64,000 nucleotides of DNA from Branchiostoma floridae (Eukaryota; Chordata; Leptocardii; Amphioxiformes; Branchiostomatidae). The position numbers were made by a program, and so were the translations under genes. The first letter of the stretch is position 1; every line of letters begins with the position of its first letter. Below are positions 11,901 to 21,696 of this stretch, piece by piece. Under the pieces are notes generated by a model. It was not told where the DNA came from. It did no database searches and saw only the letters and a list, made by a program, of their open reading frames with translations. The stretch covers positions 21,515,825 to 21,579,824 of the forward strand of contig NC_049984.1 of the NCBI RefSeq assembly GCF_000003815.2, in the 5' to 3' direction.

Positions 11901-12847
11901 TCCTAAAGGTTACACGATTAGGAAAGAAGAACGATGTGACATCGCCTCGTCCTATTCTAGTCCGGTTTAAGAGATATAGTGACAAATTAAATATTCTATA
12001 TCAATCGGAATTACTATCGAATCAAAATATTTTATTAACACATCCCAAATTCTCATATGAAGTGTCTGATCTAGAGCATGTTCTTCTCAATTACTGTAAA
12101 ATCCTACTTCAAGTTCCCAGAAGTTCCGTTAATGCCGCCGTAAGGGGTGAACTCGGAACATTTCCATTATACATTGAAGCCCAATCTCAACTTATTAAAT
12201 ATTGGCTTAGACTACAAAACCTTCCAAACGATAGAATAGTTAAAAAAGCTTACGATTTTGCTGTTGAACAAGAACAGGACTGGGCCGTACATGTACAAGA
12301 CATATTGTGCAGACACGGTTTCCAAAATGTTTGGTTAAACCCTGCAGTTGACGCCAAACATTTTGGAAACGTGTTCAAGGAACGTCTGAAAGACACGTTT
12401 GTTTCTGGCTGGAGGCAAGAGATAAGAAATTATAGCAAATTGCAAACCTATTCTAAATTCAAGACCAACTTCACTCTCGAAAAGTACCTTTCATCAATTC
12501 AAAATAAATCATTTGTTGCTAACATAACAAAATTGCGAATAAGTGCACATTGTTTGGAGATAGAAAAAGGTCGATATAATAATATACCAGCCACTCAGAG
12601 ACGCTGTCCTACTTGCAATCATGGTATCGAAGACGAACTACACTTTCTATTATTATGTCCCACATATACTGAGGAAAGGCAGAAGCTTATGGACGTTATC
12701 AACAAGACTACAAACATAACATTACCTAAGACAAGTTCAGAAACTTTCAATTTACTTATGTCATGTCCTGATGCAATTTCCTTGTACATAGGCCAATACA
12801 TCTCTACTGCTTTTCAAAAAAGGAATCGTACTGACACAAACACTTGA
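8975..12847 (+). CDS. LINE ORF2: APE endonuclease + reverse transcriptase
   Basis: A single uninterrupted frame of 1290 aa encodes a non-LTR retrotransposon polyprotein that nicks target DNA and reverse-transcribes the element RNA there. The natural start may be ATG 9057 (MPIQKVALKF), just before the endonuclease. Endonuclease: GSWNIQG, MQETWLK (E69), LVLGDLNAR, VDYCIVN and SDH (D293, H294). Reverse transcriptase: LVPIHKGG, NYRGIAISS, FVDFKKAFDSVW, GVRQGCNLSPLLFNLYINDL and the catalytic WADD (D804, D805). C-terminal zinc knuckle: CPTC (C1211, C1214) then HFLLLCP. The catalytic residues look intact and there is no frameshift, so it may be young. I place it among APE-type Jockey/CR1-like elements but cannot name the clade. 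No ORF1 was found upstream; the 5' end is unclear. Confidence 0.95.
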   Translation: MHCCIPRRHWFIRSPPIQWRTFGSYLRMPIQKVALKFGSWNIQGGLKRKSQDEDFISYFDDFDFVAMQETWLKPGDHLRLESFSYCSSIRNVKKSSRCRRSSGGVLLMFRNKFSKGVTKLPTRHPDFLWCKLDKIFFGLEQDLFVGCIYLSPENSTSVDTRNNTLFDILQEDICKFSSQGSILVLGDLNARTSSLQETFIDDDCLNQEFLDTKDIRYRSNCDKGTNRYGTQLVETCSASNLVILNGRTPGDFNGKLTCHKYNGSSLVDYCIVNYDFMPKVQYLKISDISVFSDHCLLTCSISTNYSPYVQQMKPSTHPLPTKYIWDDDSKDKFTEALQAPLVLNDLQNFLDKSFDNVDNAANEFAAIISRVADKSLEKIVHNNRKKKKKKKASKPWFTSSCASLRRKVNQLATLLSKYPWKLDIRHSYFSNLKLYKKKIKTEKRHFKEKQWQNLSKLSKVDPKKFWREMKLQRQECSNREEVDNAISPKDWRNHFENLNNLAGSSQSDIKFHQYIAQERPDICQTTNNQITTEEHTDSIISSLEKLTPNPLDLEITDGEILESLRNLKGNKACGSDSIINEMLKYGDTKLILPLKKLFNTVLHSGNFPHQWSRSILVPIHKGGTSSNPSNYRGIAISSCVGKLFTFILSRRFQRFLENDNLLSPFQSGFRKNFRTSDNIFVLKTLIDKQTSEPGGKLYACFVDFKKAFDSVWRNGLFYKILSSGIGGNFFKIIQSMYSNVEYCVKTPNGLSDFFQSTRGVRQGCNLSPLLFNLYINDLPATLMSPLCDPVVLKDTPISSLLWADDLVLLSKSETGLKECLKRLDDFCSLWKLSINRDKTKIMIFSKQGRTSKQQQSTFRTQGHTIDITKFYTYLGIDITPSGSFSRATKQLRLKALRASFKLKSLLASNHNPSISLALDLFHSLVKPILLYCAEVLGTNIQCRDLIFNGVQEYPAENIREGIYNILSPILGSNIQLLKVTRLGKKNDVTSPRPILVRFKRYSDKLNILYQSELLSNQNILLTHPKFSYEVSDLEHVLLNYCKILLQVPRSSVNAAVRGELGTFPLYIEAQSQLIKYWLRLQNLPNDRIVKKAYDFAVEQEQDWAVHVQDILCRHGFQNVWLNPAVDAKHFGNVFKERLKDTFVSGWRQEIRNYSKLQTYSKFKTNFTLEKYLSSIQNKSFVANITKLRISAHCLEIEKGRYNNIPATQRRCPTCNHGIEDELHFLLLCPTYTEERQKLMDVINKTTNITLPKTSSETFNLLMSCPDAISLYIGQYISTAFQKRNRTDTNT

Positions 12848-13085
12848 TGTTAACTCTGTATCGTGTACCACTATGTTCTAGTAATACCTGTTTCCCATGA
12901 ATTAATCCGCTTAGCTAAAGTAGGATAGCGACTAGTCATTTGTTACATAGAACCCTCTTACCATTGTTATGTATAAGCCACCTCGTAGATATTAGTTTTG
13001 ATGTTCTGTACATGTATTACACCCGAACTTGCCATACATTGTACCCGTACAATTGTTGCGCAATAAAGATTGATTGATTGATTGA
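8975..13085 (+). mobile_element. non-LTR retrotransposon (LINE) with TTGA-repeat tail
   Basis: The element carries the intact ORF2, a ~240-bp 3' UTR and the ending CAATAAAGATTGATTGATTG, that is, a polyadenylation-like AATAAA and a short tandem tetranucleotide tail instead of poly(A). Such tails are typical of CR1/L2-type LINEs. The 3' boundary is at ~13085; the 5' boundary could not be placed and no target-site duplication was seen. AT-richer codon use than the sequence just downstream agrees with an inserted element. Confidence 0.85.
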
Positions 13086-13086
13086 A

Positions 13087-13780
13087 TATGCCCCGTACAT
13101 TACAAAGATAAGAGAGCAACACCACACTGATGATCTTGTGATTGAAATTCTTGGTATTGCATGCAAAGCTGGTTATGAGAAGCTGAACGTCCAGGGCACC
13201 GAGAGTACGACTGAGCAAAGTCCAGGGCACCGGGAGTACGACTGAGCACGTCCCACACACCGAGAGTACGACTGAGCACGTCCAGGGCACCGTGAGTACG
13301 ACTGAGCATGCCCCGGACGACTGAGCACGTCCAGGGCACCGAGAGTACGACTGAGCACGTCCAGGACACCGAGAGTACGACTGAGCACGCTAAGGACACC
13401 GAGAGTACGACTGAGCACGCTAAGGACACCGAGAGTACGACTGAGCACGCTAAGGACACCGAGAGTACGACTGAGCACGCTAAGGACACCGAGAGTACGA
13501 CTGAGCACGTCTAGGGCACCGAGAGTACGACTGAGCACGCCCAGGACACTGAGAGTACGACTGAGCACGCTAAGGACACCGAGAGTACGACTGAGCTAGT
13601 CAAAGAAACCGAAGCTCCAATGGACTGTCAACACATGGACGACTCGGGTTTTTAGAGATAGATGACGAGGTAATCTCCGACAGCGACACACTGACGGAAG
13701 ACCAGCTCCTCCCCGCGGCAATTTCGTTGCCGTTGCCTACGAGGAGGGCTGGTTCCTAGGACAGATAGCAAATGTGAATG
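13087..13780 (+). pseudogene. TE protein fragment: helical piece, decapeptide repeats, acidic linker
   Basis: Coding sequence resumes directly after the LINE tail: YAPYITKIREQHHTDDLVIE and ILGIACKAGYEKLN lead into a threonine/glutamate decapeptide repeat (TTEHVQGTES and variants), then an acidic tail LEIDDEVISDSDTLTEDQ. In the next frame VAVAYEEGWFLGQIANVNG (from 13726) follows, a pattern like the small Tudor/SH3-like beta domain at the C-terminus of some transposon proteins. Breaks: one extra base at ~13217 shifts the frame, a TAG lies at 13512, and a shift lies at ~13725. The protein family is not identified. The start seems removed or displaced by the LINE insertion. Confidence 0.5.
13190..13600 (+). 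repeat. 30-bp minisatellite encoding TTEHxxxTES
   Basis: About 13 copies of a 30-bp unit (GAGAGTACGACTGAGCACG plus a variable part and ACACC). Two sub-types alternate in blocks: GTCCAGGGC and GCTAAGGAC. The middle has four successive identical GCTAAGGAC units, indicating recent local expansion. One unit is truncated (13312-13330, CCCCGGACGACTGAG). The unit length keeps the reading frame, as in the other 30-bp array at 5335-5712. Confidence 0.9.
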
Positions 13781-13909
13781 GCAAGACCTCTCAGACCCAG
13801 ACAAGGTGATCCGGGACTTTGCGAAGAAAAAACGGCGACATGCCATGATTGAGTTCCACCTTACGTTACTCGTTTTCTTACCATTACAACAAGCTAACAA
13901 TTAGACCTG

Positions 13910-15450
13910 TGTACCTAAAGACAGGACACAATCACTCACACATTGCCTGCATCCAGGTGGCGGAATCCATGATTTAAGGATACAGCGAGATAAGCAGGGC
14001 TCCTCTACTTATCGTTAGCAGGAGCGTGGTGCTGATGACTGCAGTGTTGCGTGCGTGCATCAGAGACGCTGACAAATCATCTTGAGAGATTCTATAGAAT
14101 TGTAACAGGATGGACCACGGGGGACGACCTGCTGTACTCCATAATCATTCTTCACGCGTGATAAAGAAGGGGTCAACAGCAACAAACCACCAGGCAACTT
14201 GTAACATTGGTACTTACAATTGTAAAAATGTAAATATAGAATTCATATCTGTGTTTTGTCTATTCTGTTGATCGCATGTTATATCCTCTAGAGAACATTA
14301 TAACAACACCAACCAGAATCACAAACACCTCCACGACGTCAGTAGATGTGATCCTGAGATAACACCATGGACAACACAAGAATATTTAGTAATGACCCAG
14401 GAGAGAGACTTCTACTTTGATAAAGCTAGAAGACAAAACCCCTATCCATGTGGCAAACAGATAAGAAATTACGTAATAAGTGTAACATGGCACGATGTTT
14501 GTAAAGAAAAAAACAGTACTACTGTACCGAAATAGAGACTTAAGGGAAAGACAGTAAAAGTCACTAGGATTTGTGTATGTCTTAGGTTTATATCAGCCCA
14601 AGCGCATCCACAACACTTAAATTGACAGAAAACCATGTAATAGAATTTCAGACAGCCGGGCCCCGGGGACAGACCCCCATATATAAATCTTCCCGGAGGA
14701 AGTAAAGTGGGTGACTCGGGCCTGGTTCCCCGACCTCCAGCTCACCGACCGCAGGCTGGATGCCAGGGCAGCATAATTCTTTTCTTAATTAACGTCATGG
14801 GAGGTACGACAGCGTCCACAAGATGACCTTCATCAACCACAGCAGTCCACAATCTGTAGATGGTTAGCGGAAGATCGCCTTATTCTGAAAAACGTCCAGA
14901 GGAGACTGGTTTTCGCGGCTTCGCGCCATCATGTGAACACTGGACAGATTTATTTCCAGATCATGCAAATCATGTTTATTGTTTGTTGTTTCAATTTAAT
15001 TTTCTGAATCTGATGTAAGGTAAGATTCCCTGGTCAGGCCCCAATGCCTTCCAACCAGCTAAACGCGCCACCAAACCAGCTCAACCTGCCTTCCGACCTG
15101 CTGAACCCACCATGGCAACATAGACATTTCAAGAATCAACTCGCAAATCAATGAGCAAGCAAAGGCTGGAGTGGACACCTATTACAGCAAAGTTGGCTTA
15201 CATGGCACCTGGTAAGTTCAATGTCACTCCTTTCTAGCGTTTAAGGACATAGACAAGAAACAGTAGCTGGAGAATTTCGTAGGTTTCGACTTAGAACATA
15301 CATAATTTCTAAACTCAGAGAAAAGAAACTGATCAGAAATGCATAGATGAGGTGTTGACAGAGAGGTTGATCTACTCAACACAGATGCACACGAGATACT
15401 GGAAGAAGACAAGTCCTATTCAACATTGCACAAACAAACCTGTTCTATAA
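13910..15450. other. no recognisable gene
   Basis: Mixed composition; a GC-rich block with TATATAAATC lies near 14640-14700. Short open frames lack domain motifs. Confidence 0.45.
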
Positions 15451-15557
15451 CGTTGCCAATTATAATTGGTGATTAGAATCTTAGAAGTGTTCAATGATGG
15501 CCTTGCTTTTAATAATCACGTACAAGAGTTCATCGCCGCGACAAGAAGTCCGGCTCT

Positions 15558-16470
15558 GTGGCCCTACCCGATTCCGCTAGTGGAGACCGCCGCGACATAT
15601 CCAATTTCACGAAGGGCAACGTTAATGATGTCACAAAACACCGGCTTATCCGGGAAAGAAACCCAGCTGGATTTAAGTTCCCTCCTAAAGTGTACACAGA
15701 CAAACGCAGGAAGGATGGTATCATGAACAGGTACTGCCAGAGGGAATGGTTGGAGACATTCGAGTTCGTGTCCTACTCTACAGAACAGGATGGTCTGTAC
15801 TGTCTCCCCTGTGTTTTGTTTCCCACCTCTTCAACGCGTGAACAACCCACCCTTCTAGTGAAGCGGCCGCATAGAAACTGGAAGGACGCTAAAACGACCT
15901 GCAAGACCAGGGACTCTTGGAGAACCACCGAAACTCAGAAGCAAGGATGAAGGCGTTTAAGGACACTATGCAGAATCCAGGGCGTCGTATTGACCTCTCC
16001 ATGACATCGCAGTCGATCAATCGTACTGAGAAGAACCGCGCTTTTCTCCTTTCAGTCATCAAGTGCCTGGAGGTATGTGGCCGGCAAGGATTCGCCCTTC
16101 GCGGACACCGTGACGATAGTACAGCGGACCCCTTATCCAACAAATGTGCACGCAATGCAACCTACATTTCAAAAACGTCACAGAATCAGCTCTTAGAATG
16201 TATTAAACAATACATAGAATGTATTAAACAATACATTCTAGAGACAATTGTAAAGGGCATAACTAGCCAACCTTCGGTCCACACTATGGCATTATGGCGG
16301 ACGAGGTGACTGACGTAAGCACCTGGGAGCAGTTGGGTCTACTAGTTCGCTACACAAAAAACCAAAAACCTCTGGAAAGGTTGCTCCTCTTTTCACAATG
16401 TGAGAAGATATCAGGAAGAGCCCTGTGCGATACGATCGCTGCTGACCTCGTCAGGGTGAACCTGGACCCA
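15558..16470 (+). pseudogene. hAT transposase fragment (TTF zinc finger + DUF4371 start)
   Basis: Three partly overlapping frames give the conserved order of ZMYM-type hAT transposases: YCQREWLETFEFVSYS and GLYCLPCVLF (TTF-type zinc finger), then RTEKNRAFLLSVIKCLEVCG, GFALRGHRDD, NATYISKTSQNQLLECI (DUF4371 start) and ADEVTDVSTWEQLGLLVRYT (the region of the first catalytic acidic residue, with the typical DExxD). Frameshifts lie near 15900 and 16290. A 21-bp duplication at ~16195-16240 repeats the heptapeptide IECIKQY. The gene ends near 16470 (SGRALCDTIAADLVR, LDP), where Gypsy-type integrase sequence begins. The insertion domain and C-terminal dimerisation domain are missing. Confidence 0.75.
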
Positions 16471-16570
16471 GTGGCCCGGCGAAAACACTGCAGCGTGTAT
16501 ACGTCCGCTTTTACTGGCCCGGTATGACCCAAGAAGTGAAGAAGTGGTGCAGGGCATGTGCCCTATGAGC
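16470..16570 (+). pseudogene. Gypsy-type integrase zinc-binding (H2C2) fragment
   Basis: A short frame encodes AKTLQRVYVRFYWPGM followed by a basic stretch ending WCRAC, the C-terminal part of the integrase H2C2 zinc finger of Ty3/Gypsy elements. A TGA follows after the second cysteine. Only ~30 residues are kept. The junction with the hAT fragment is direct, without a recognisable element end. Confidence 0.65.
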
Positions 16571-16929
16571 CACACGGGCAACGCCAACTCCCACAGCCCG
16601 AGCAAAGCCGTTTTTTCCTCCTTGGGCCGGTGTGACAGCGTTTTCGCCCTCCCGTGATCTCGCCCCCCGGGGCAAAATCACTAGTGTTTTCGCCCCCCCC
16701 CCCACCCACTTCCAGGGAACAGGGAACAGGTGTGCATAGCTGTATACTGAGAAGTATGTATTTACCTGTTAGTACTGAACAGTGCAGGAACAGGTGTGCA
16801 TACCTTTATGGTGATTAGCATATATTCAACTATTATTTTTCTTTCAACTCGAAAACAACCTGGAAGTGCTGACACCAAACCATCTGTTGCTGTTAAACGC
16901 AAAACCAAACCTTCCACCCAACTAAACGG

Positions 16930-17258
16930 AACCAGCCGACCAATACTCGCGGCGTAGGTGGAAACAAATCCAGTATGTGGCCGATCTATTCTGGAGGAGG
17001 TGGGTCAAAGAATATTTACCCACTCTGCAAGGGCGCCAAAAATTGGGCACAGCAAGAAGGAACTTTGCTGTAGGAGACCTAGTGCTATTGAAGGATGAGA
17101 ACACTCCACGAGGACAGTGGCCGATGGGCAGAGTAGTAGAAGTAGCCCGTAGCAGTGACGGACTAGTGCGTCGAGTGCAGCTCAAGACCCAGCGTAATGT
17201 CCTGGAGCGACCAATTGACAAACTAGTATGTATTCTGCCGGAGGAGGAGCAGCCATAG
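16930..17258 (+). pseudogene. BEL/Pao retrotransposon 3' coding end (DUF5641)
   Basis: The frame reads [74 protein letters not shown] and ends [16 protein letters not shown] before TAG-containing sequence. This is the DUF5641 domain at the C-terminus of the BEL/Pao pol protein, downstream of the integrase core. It is uninterrupted over ~105 aa. The 3' flank has a purine-rich tract (TTGGGGGCCAG) and an LTR start, as expected for this family. Everything upstream (gag, protease, RT, integrase core) is missing. Confidence 0.8.
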
Positions 17259-17458
17259 ATGACCAGAGAGCGACCTACCGACCTGAATTCCAGGAGGATT
17301 ACGCGGTCACGTTCGAACTTTAGTACTCTAAGAAACTTATATGTAATGCATGTGCAACGTAGTGAACTAGACAACTATTTGAAACACAGTATAGTCATTG
17401 TGTAAGGAAGTTGGCTTTATTACATGTATGTAATGTGAAATTGTCGTAAAACGGACAA

Positions 17459-17526
17459 TTGGGGGCCAGTGTAAGCGCCAACATTCCTGATTTGAATTTG
17501 TCGCCTTTAGTTTTAGATTAGAATAA
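17459..17526 (+). mobile_element. BEL/Pao polypurine tract and first part of the 3' LTR
   Basis: TTGGGGGCCAG (17459-17469) is followed by TGTAAGCGC at 17470, the start of an LTR. The inverted complement, GCGCTTACA, is found at 32567-32575 at the end of sequence with LTR character. The LTR is therefore inferred to be split by the block 17527-31970. The part kept here is ~57 bp. Confidence 0.65.
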
Positions 17527-17865
17527 AACACCCTCCGGTTTAATTTGGGAATCCCGGTTTAATTTGGGACAACCTCCCGTATTTCAGCAACCTTTAACCC
17601 CAAAGGCTTAATATCGCATATGTTAGGTAACAATGAGGTTAAGAATACGTAGCCGCCATCAATGACCCCCTGGGGATTAGCCCAATTCTGCAGAATTCTG
17701 GAAACTGGAGCCAGAATTCTGCAGAATTCTGGGAACTGGAGCCAGAATTCTGCAGAATTCTGGGAGCCTGAGCCAGAATTCTGGGAAGCCTGAGCCAGAA
17801 TTCTGCAGAATTCTGGGAAGCTAAGACAGAATTCTGCAGAATTCCGAGAACTGAAACCTGGTTCA
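17527..17865 (+). repeat. left inverted terminal repeat with palindrome array
   Basis: The outer ~155 bp are unique sequence (two GGTTTAATTTGGGA motifs, CCTCCCGTATTTCAGC, CATATGTTAGGTAAC); the inner part (17683-17845) is a tandem array of CCAGAATTCTG joined to its own reverse complement, separated by GAGCC/GGAAC spacers. It matches 31627-31970 in inverted orientation. Confidence 0.85.
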
Positions 17866-18926
17866 GGTGATCTCATAGTTTGGTGAAGTCAGGTTCATTG
17901 TTGACATGGTGTATCTTGGGTGGTGGTGAAAGCTTTAGATATAGTCCCTGGGGAACTCTTTCTAATTATTGGCCAGATAGACGTAGAAAATGGCTCACAG
18001 TGAAACGTCAGTAGCTATCTGGAAACTGTCAGTGCTAAGAAGAGGGTCTGCATGCATGGTCCGATTACGCTTTACTCTCAATTCAAGAGGGAAGACAACG
18101 CTTTACGCTAAATTCACAAAGGCTAGAAACGCTGTAGGGTAAATCTTGCTCTTTCCTATGTGTAACGCACACTGGACAAAATGGATTCAAATGTAGTCAA
18201 ATCCGGGGAAAAGGTTTTGCATTTGGTTCGATCGGAAATATCCACATCCTTGCTTCCAGGTATTATTTTGCGGCCTTTTATTCAAAACTTGTAGTTAATG
18301 TAGATGGCAGTGGAATCAATAGCAATGACTGTGCAATTTCAAAATTATTCATGATTTTGTGCTGTGTCCAACTCAGTGCATTGTCCAGCGACATGCTGGG
18401 GCCGGGACCATGGGTAGTTGTTAAAAAGAGTACACGGTTACAATAGGCTACGAAAGGAGGAATAATCTGCTGTGATTTGCGCTGTCCGGTCCATATGACT
18501 TGTGTTGTATAGGTCGGGAAGTTTGTTCACCTTGCAGTCTCGGCTCCTAGTACGTACATACCAGTCCGGTCTAAACTTGCCATTCCGTGACTTAGCAGAG
18601 GCTTGCACAAATCTCCAAGATAATTCGCCTCATCAACTTTGTACAGAATTGATGGCCTCCTAGCTTGGCGTTCTTTGGGTCGGCTGGGTCCCAGGTGGTA
18701 AGCAAAGTCCCGACCAGAACTTGAGAGTTAGAACAGGTCCAAACTTTCTCCATTTCTGCTCTTCCAACAGACGCCAGGAAAATGCTTGCTTCGTCTCGCA
18801 TACCGGTACATTTGAAATCCCCAGGACTGCCTGTCATTGGCTATTCCCTGTCACATGACTCTTATTTGGCCCGAACAGATGCGACACTGTATCAATAAAA
18901 AACACGCAAAGAATACTATGTCGTAT
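17866..18926. other. interior of the 14.4-kb block; nothing recognised
   Basis: No domain motif on either strand. The minus frame at 18592-18837 (81 aa) has no features that I recognise. Confidence 0.4.
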
Positions 18927-19963
18927 AACGGGGGCCGACCTAAGATGCCCCCTGCCCTAAGATGCCCGGATTTTTTGCTGATCTTATTAAAGTACGCCGT
19001 GTTTGTTGCCACTGACTATGATGATTAGAAACATAGATCTCTACAGCTTTTTTTTCTTTTAAAATTTTTTTTACACATGTTCACTTCCTCCTTTTTTTGA
19101 AGACAGAATTTTTACAATAATTTTGGTACTGCCGAATCACTGTGGTCACCTGTTACTAGGTATTGGTGTCTCGTGGCCATAAATAAACAACCAGTAAAAA
19201 CAGCCACACAACTGTCAAACACATAAGAAACAAAGCTTCACAAAACACTACAAATATTGGTCTTCAAATGTTTGTTGAGTAGAAGACCGGCCATAGAAAA
19301 AAACAACATAAACATCATCTCCGTTGTTCCCGCAGGTGGCAGACGAGCGAACGCCCAAAAGATTTGTTACTTTAAAAATGATTCGTACCGTCTATAAGAA
19401 TGAAACTTCACAGAGTGCTGTCGAATATGTTTTCCAATACGTACACAGAGATTTTTTGTGATTTTGGCATTGTCGCTTTTCGTAATGATTTTGTTAGTCG
19501 GGCCGCCGCATTCAGTACATTTCGCCCATTTCCCATGAAAACACGACCTGGATTGTGAAAGATTTAGCCCTTCTCGCGGGAGACAAGAAGCACACACAAT
19601 CACAATTCTACTGTCAAAAGAAAGCTTATATATCATAAAATTCGAATTTTTATTTATATATGTCTAAATTGGTCACCAGCTTCCAAAGAGAGTAAATTCC
19701 AAAAGCGGGGCAAGTTAGGGCGCACTGTTTAACGCGGCTCAAAATCGGAATTTATATTCATGATAACGTCCTCGGTGTTTGCCAGTTGTAACGCGGAGGG
19801 TGAAGAGTTCATGAATAGTATGGATGCCTTTCTTATTCAAGCATGGTAGATGAATGTGTTAAAAATTCAGTTATCAAAACTTGACCACTCTTTGGCAACT
19901 AGTGATGGAGCGCCGTGAGTTCGAGCGCGTAAAAAAAGGGGGCATCTTAGGGCGGCCCCCGTT
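18927..19963. mobile_element. ~1-kb DNA transposon with 27-bp inverted repeats
   Basis: The left end (18927-18953) begins AACGGGGGCCG and contains CTAAGATGCCCCCT; the right end (19937-19963) is its reverse complement with one mismatch. The interior is mostly non-coding. A minus-strand frame at 19367-19636 has a cluster CxxC...CxxC (CASC, CTEC) and could be a zinc-ribbon remnant, but it is not recognised. No clear target-site duplication was found. Confidence 0.6.
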
Positions 19964-19989
19964 GTAACTCTGGCTGTCAACGAACATGA

Positions 19990-20210
19990 AAATGCTCTTT
20001 TTGGGTCAGGAGAGCAAATTAATAGTTTTCGACAAACAAGGTGTATGTCTGATGTCAAGAAACCGTTCCGCATGCAATAAAGTTGGTTCAAAGAAAATCG
20101 GACATCGTTTCGCAAAACCTGTATTTTTTTCAAAAATTGCTCTTTTTGGCTCAGGAGAGCAAATTACCATTTTAGACAAACATTGTGTATGTCTGATGTC
20201 GAGGAACAGT
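19990..20210. repeat. ~148-bp tandem duplication
   Basis: GCTCTTTTTGG...CAGGAGAGCAAATTA at 19993 recurs at 20140; both copies continue with GACAAAC, GTGTATGTCTGATGTC and a GTTC end. Divergence is ~15-20 percent. Confidence 0.75.
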
Positions 20211-20224
20211 TCCTGGACATTTCT

Positions 20225-20430
20225 GTCGTGAAGTGGGCCATCAGATCCATAGAAAATATGGAAAAGAGATTCGTTAGGATCTGCAGATTATCCTTGAAGC
20301 CTTGATTAAATAGCTTTTTGCCGTGAAATGGGCCAGTAGATCCATAGAGATACGGAATAGGGATCTTCTAGTATTTGTGTATTTTTCGAACATACTTTTA
20401 TTGTAGAGTGGGCCCGCTGATGGGTAAAAT
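20225..20430. repeat. degenerate repeat, ~95-bp period
   Basis: GTGAARTGGGCC...AGATCCATAGA occurs at ~20229 and ~20323, with a third partial copy (GAGTGGGCCCGCTGATGG) at ~20405. Confidence 0.55.
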
Positions 20431-20899
20431 GTCTTAATGACGAAAAAAACCCTCAAGACCAGATTGAACATTACAGATTTCCATATTGAAGGATTCGAGC
20501 AAATAACATTTTCGTATTTGTTAACAATCAGGGATCAAACTGTATACGACATTGTATCTCTTTGTATTTTTTATCCTAGCGGATACAGTATCGTATCTGT
20601 TCAGTGTTTTGTCATATCCTATTAGAATCTGGAATTCATTTGTTGTTGGATTCTTCCGTATGGGCATCTGACGAATACCGCGGTATATGCCCACATCCGT
20701 ATCCATCGCTGACAATCCCAGAGGGCAACAACGTCATCATATCCCCTGTTGGTCCCTCTGCATACAAGAATGGGTTTCATACCTCAGATGCTACGACAGC
20801 AAATTTTATATGGTGGGAGCATCAAAGTGTGACAATTCTAGGGGGAATTGGGGGGGGGGGGGCATACTCCTACGGGAAAATGTTGAAATCTTGACCTTC

Positions 20900-21690
20900 T
20901 GAAAAACTATTTCCGGAATTCCCTCATTGTGAGGGACAAATTTTGCTGACAGACTAAGCTAAGTTTAATGAAAAAATACACGGACCGGGACAATTTTTTT
21001 AGGGTAATGACTACAGCATGTCGAGTGCTGAATTCAAAGACCCATAGCATTGCAAGGGAAGTCAGGGGAAAGTTTTAATTCTAACCCCCTAAAATGCAAA
21101 TTTTGCTGCTTAAAGCTTAATGACTTGTCCTAATTAAGCTTAAAGCTTAAGGACATTTCTGTTGGCAGGAAAAGTGAGTCATCATTACAGTCATTCATAC
21201 AGTGTTTAGTTGCCTTGTTGATGTACACTTTCTTACAAACATGTACTACATCATGATCAATACTGATGAAACACTGCATTGTCAATGCTAATACCATTGT
21301 TCTTTCAAGGCACCTCTATAGTGCTTAATACCAGTAGCCTCTAGTTTATCTAAGTAAGTAGGTGTGACAGATTGATTTGTTAGTGAACATACCCATGTGA
21401 CATCACTAAAGCCACTTACTACAGCACACATGCATCATGAGCCAAGCATCCAATGTGACAGAGTGTCTACTAGTAGAAGTACATTCCCAGACCTTGGCAT
21501 GAAATTGCAATTTAAGTGTGTAATCACAGGCCTGGGGTGCCCTGTCTGCTAAGTCTCTCCTTACTTAGAGGATGGTGTGCACTTTTGTACCTCACAAAGC
21601 AATGGAATAAACCTAATAGGCTAGCTGTCTGGAAAAGAACACATACATGTACCTTCCAAGCAAATTGTCAAGGAATTGACATGCAGCTGA
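20900..21690. other. interior of the 14.4-kb block; nothing recognised
   Basis: A G-run lies at 20849-20859. Otherwise there is only AT-rich sequence with short open frames. Confidence 0.4.
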
Positions 21691-21696
21691 GTATTT

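Noticed and set aside
16600-16710. GC-rich stretch as a promoter or CpG island
   Set aside because: Short C/G homopolymer runs inside fused TE fragments; no TATA, initiator or downstream gene start is seen.
18927-19963. 8-bp target duplication for the ~1-kb element
   Set aside because: Flanks CGTATAAC and GTTGTAAC match at only five of eight positions under one choice of ends, so no duplication is claimed.
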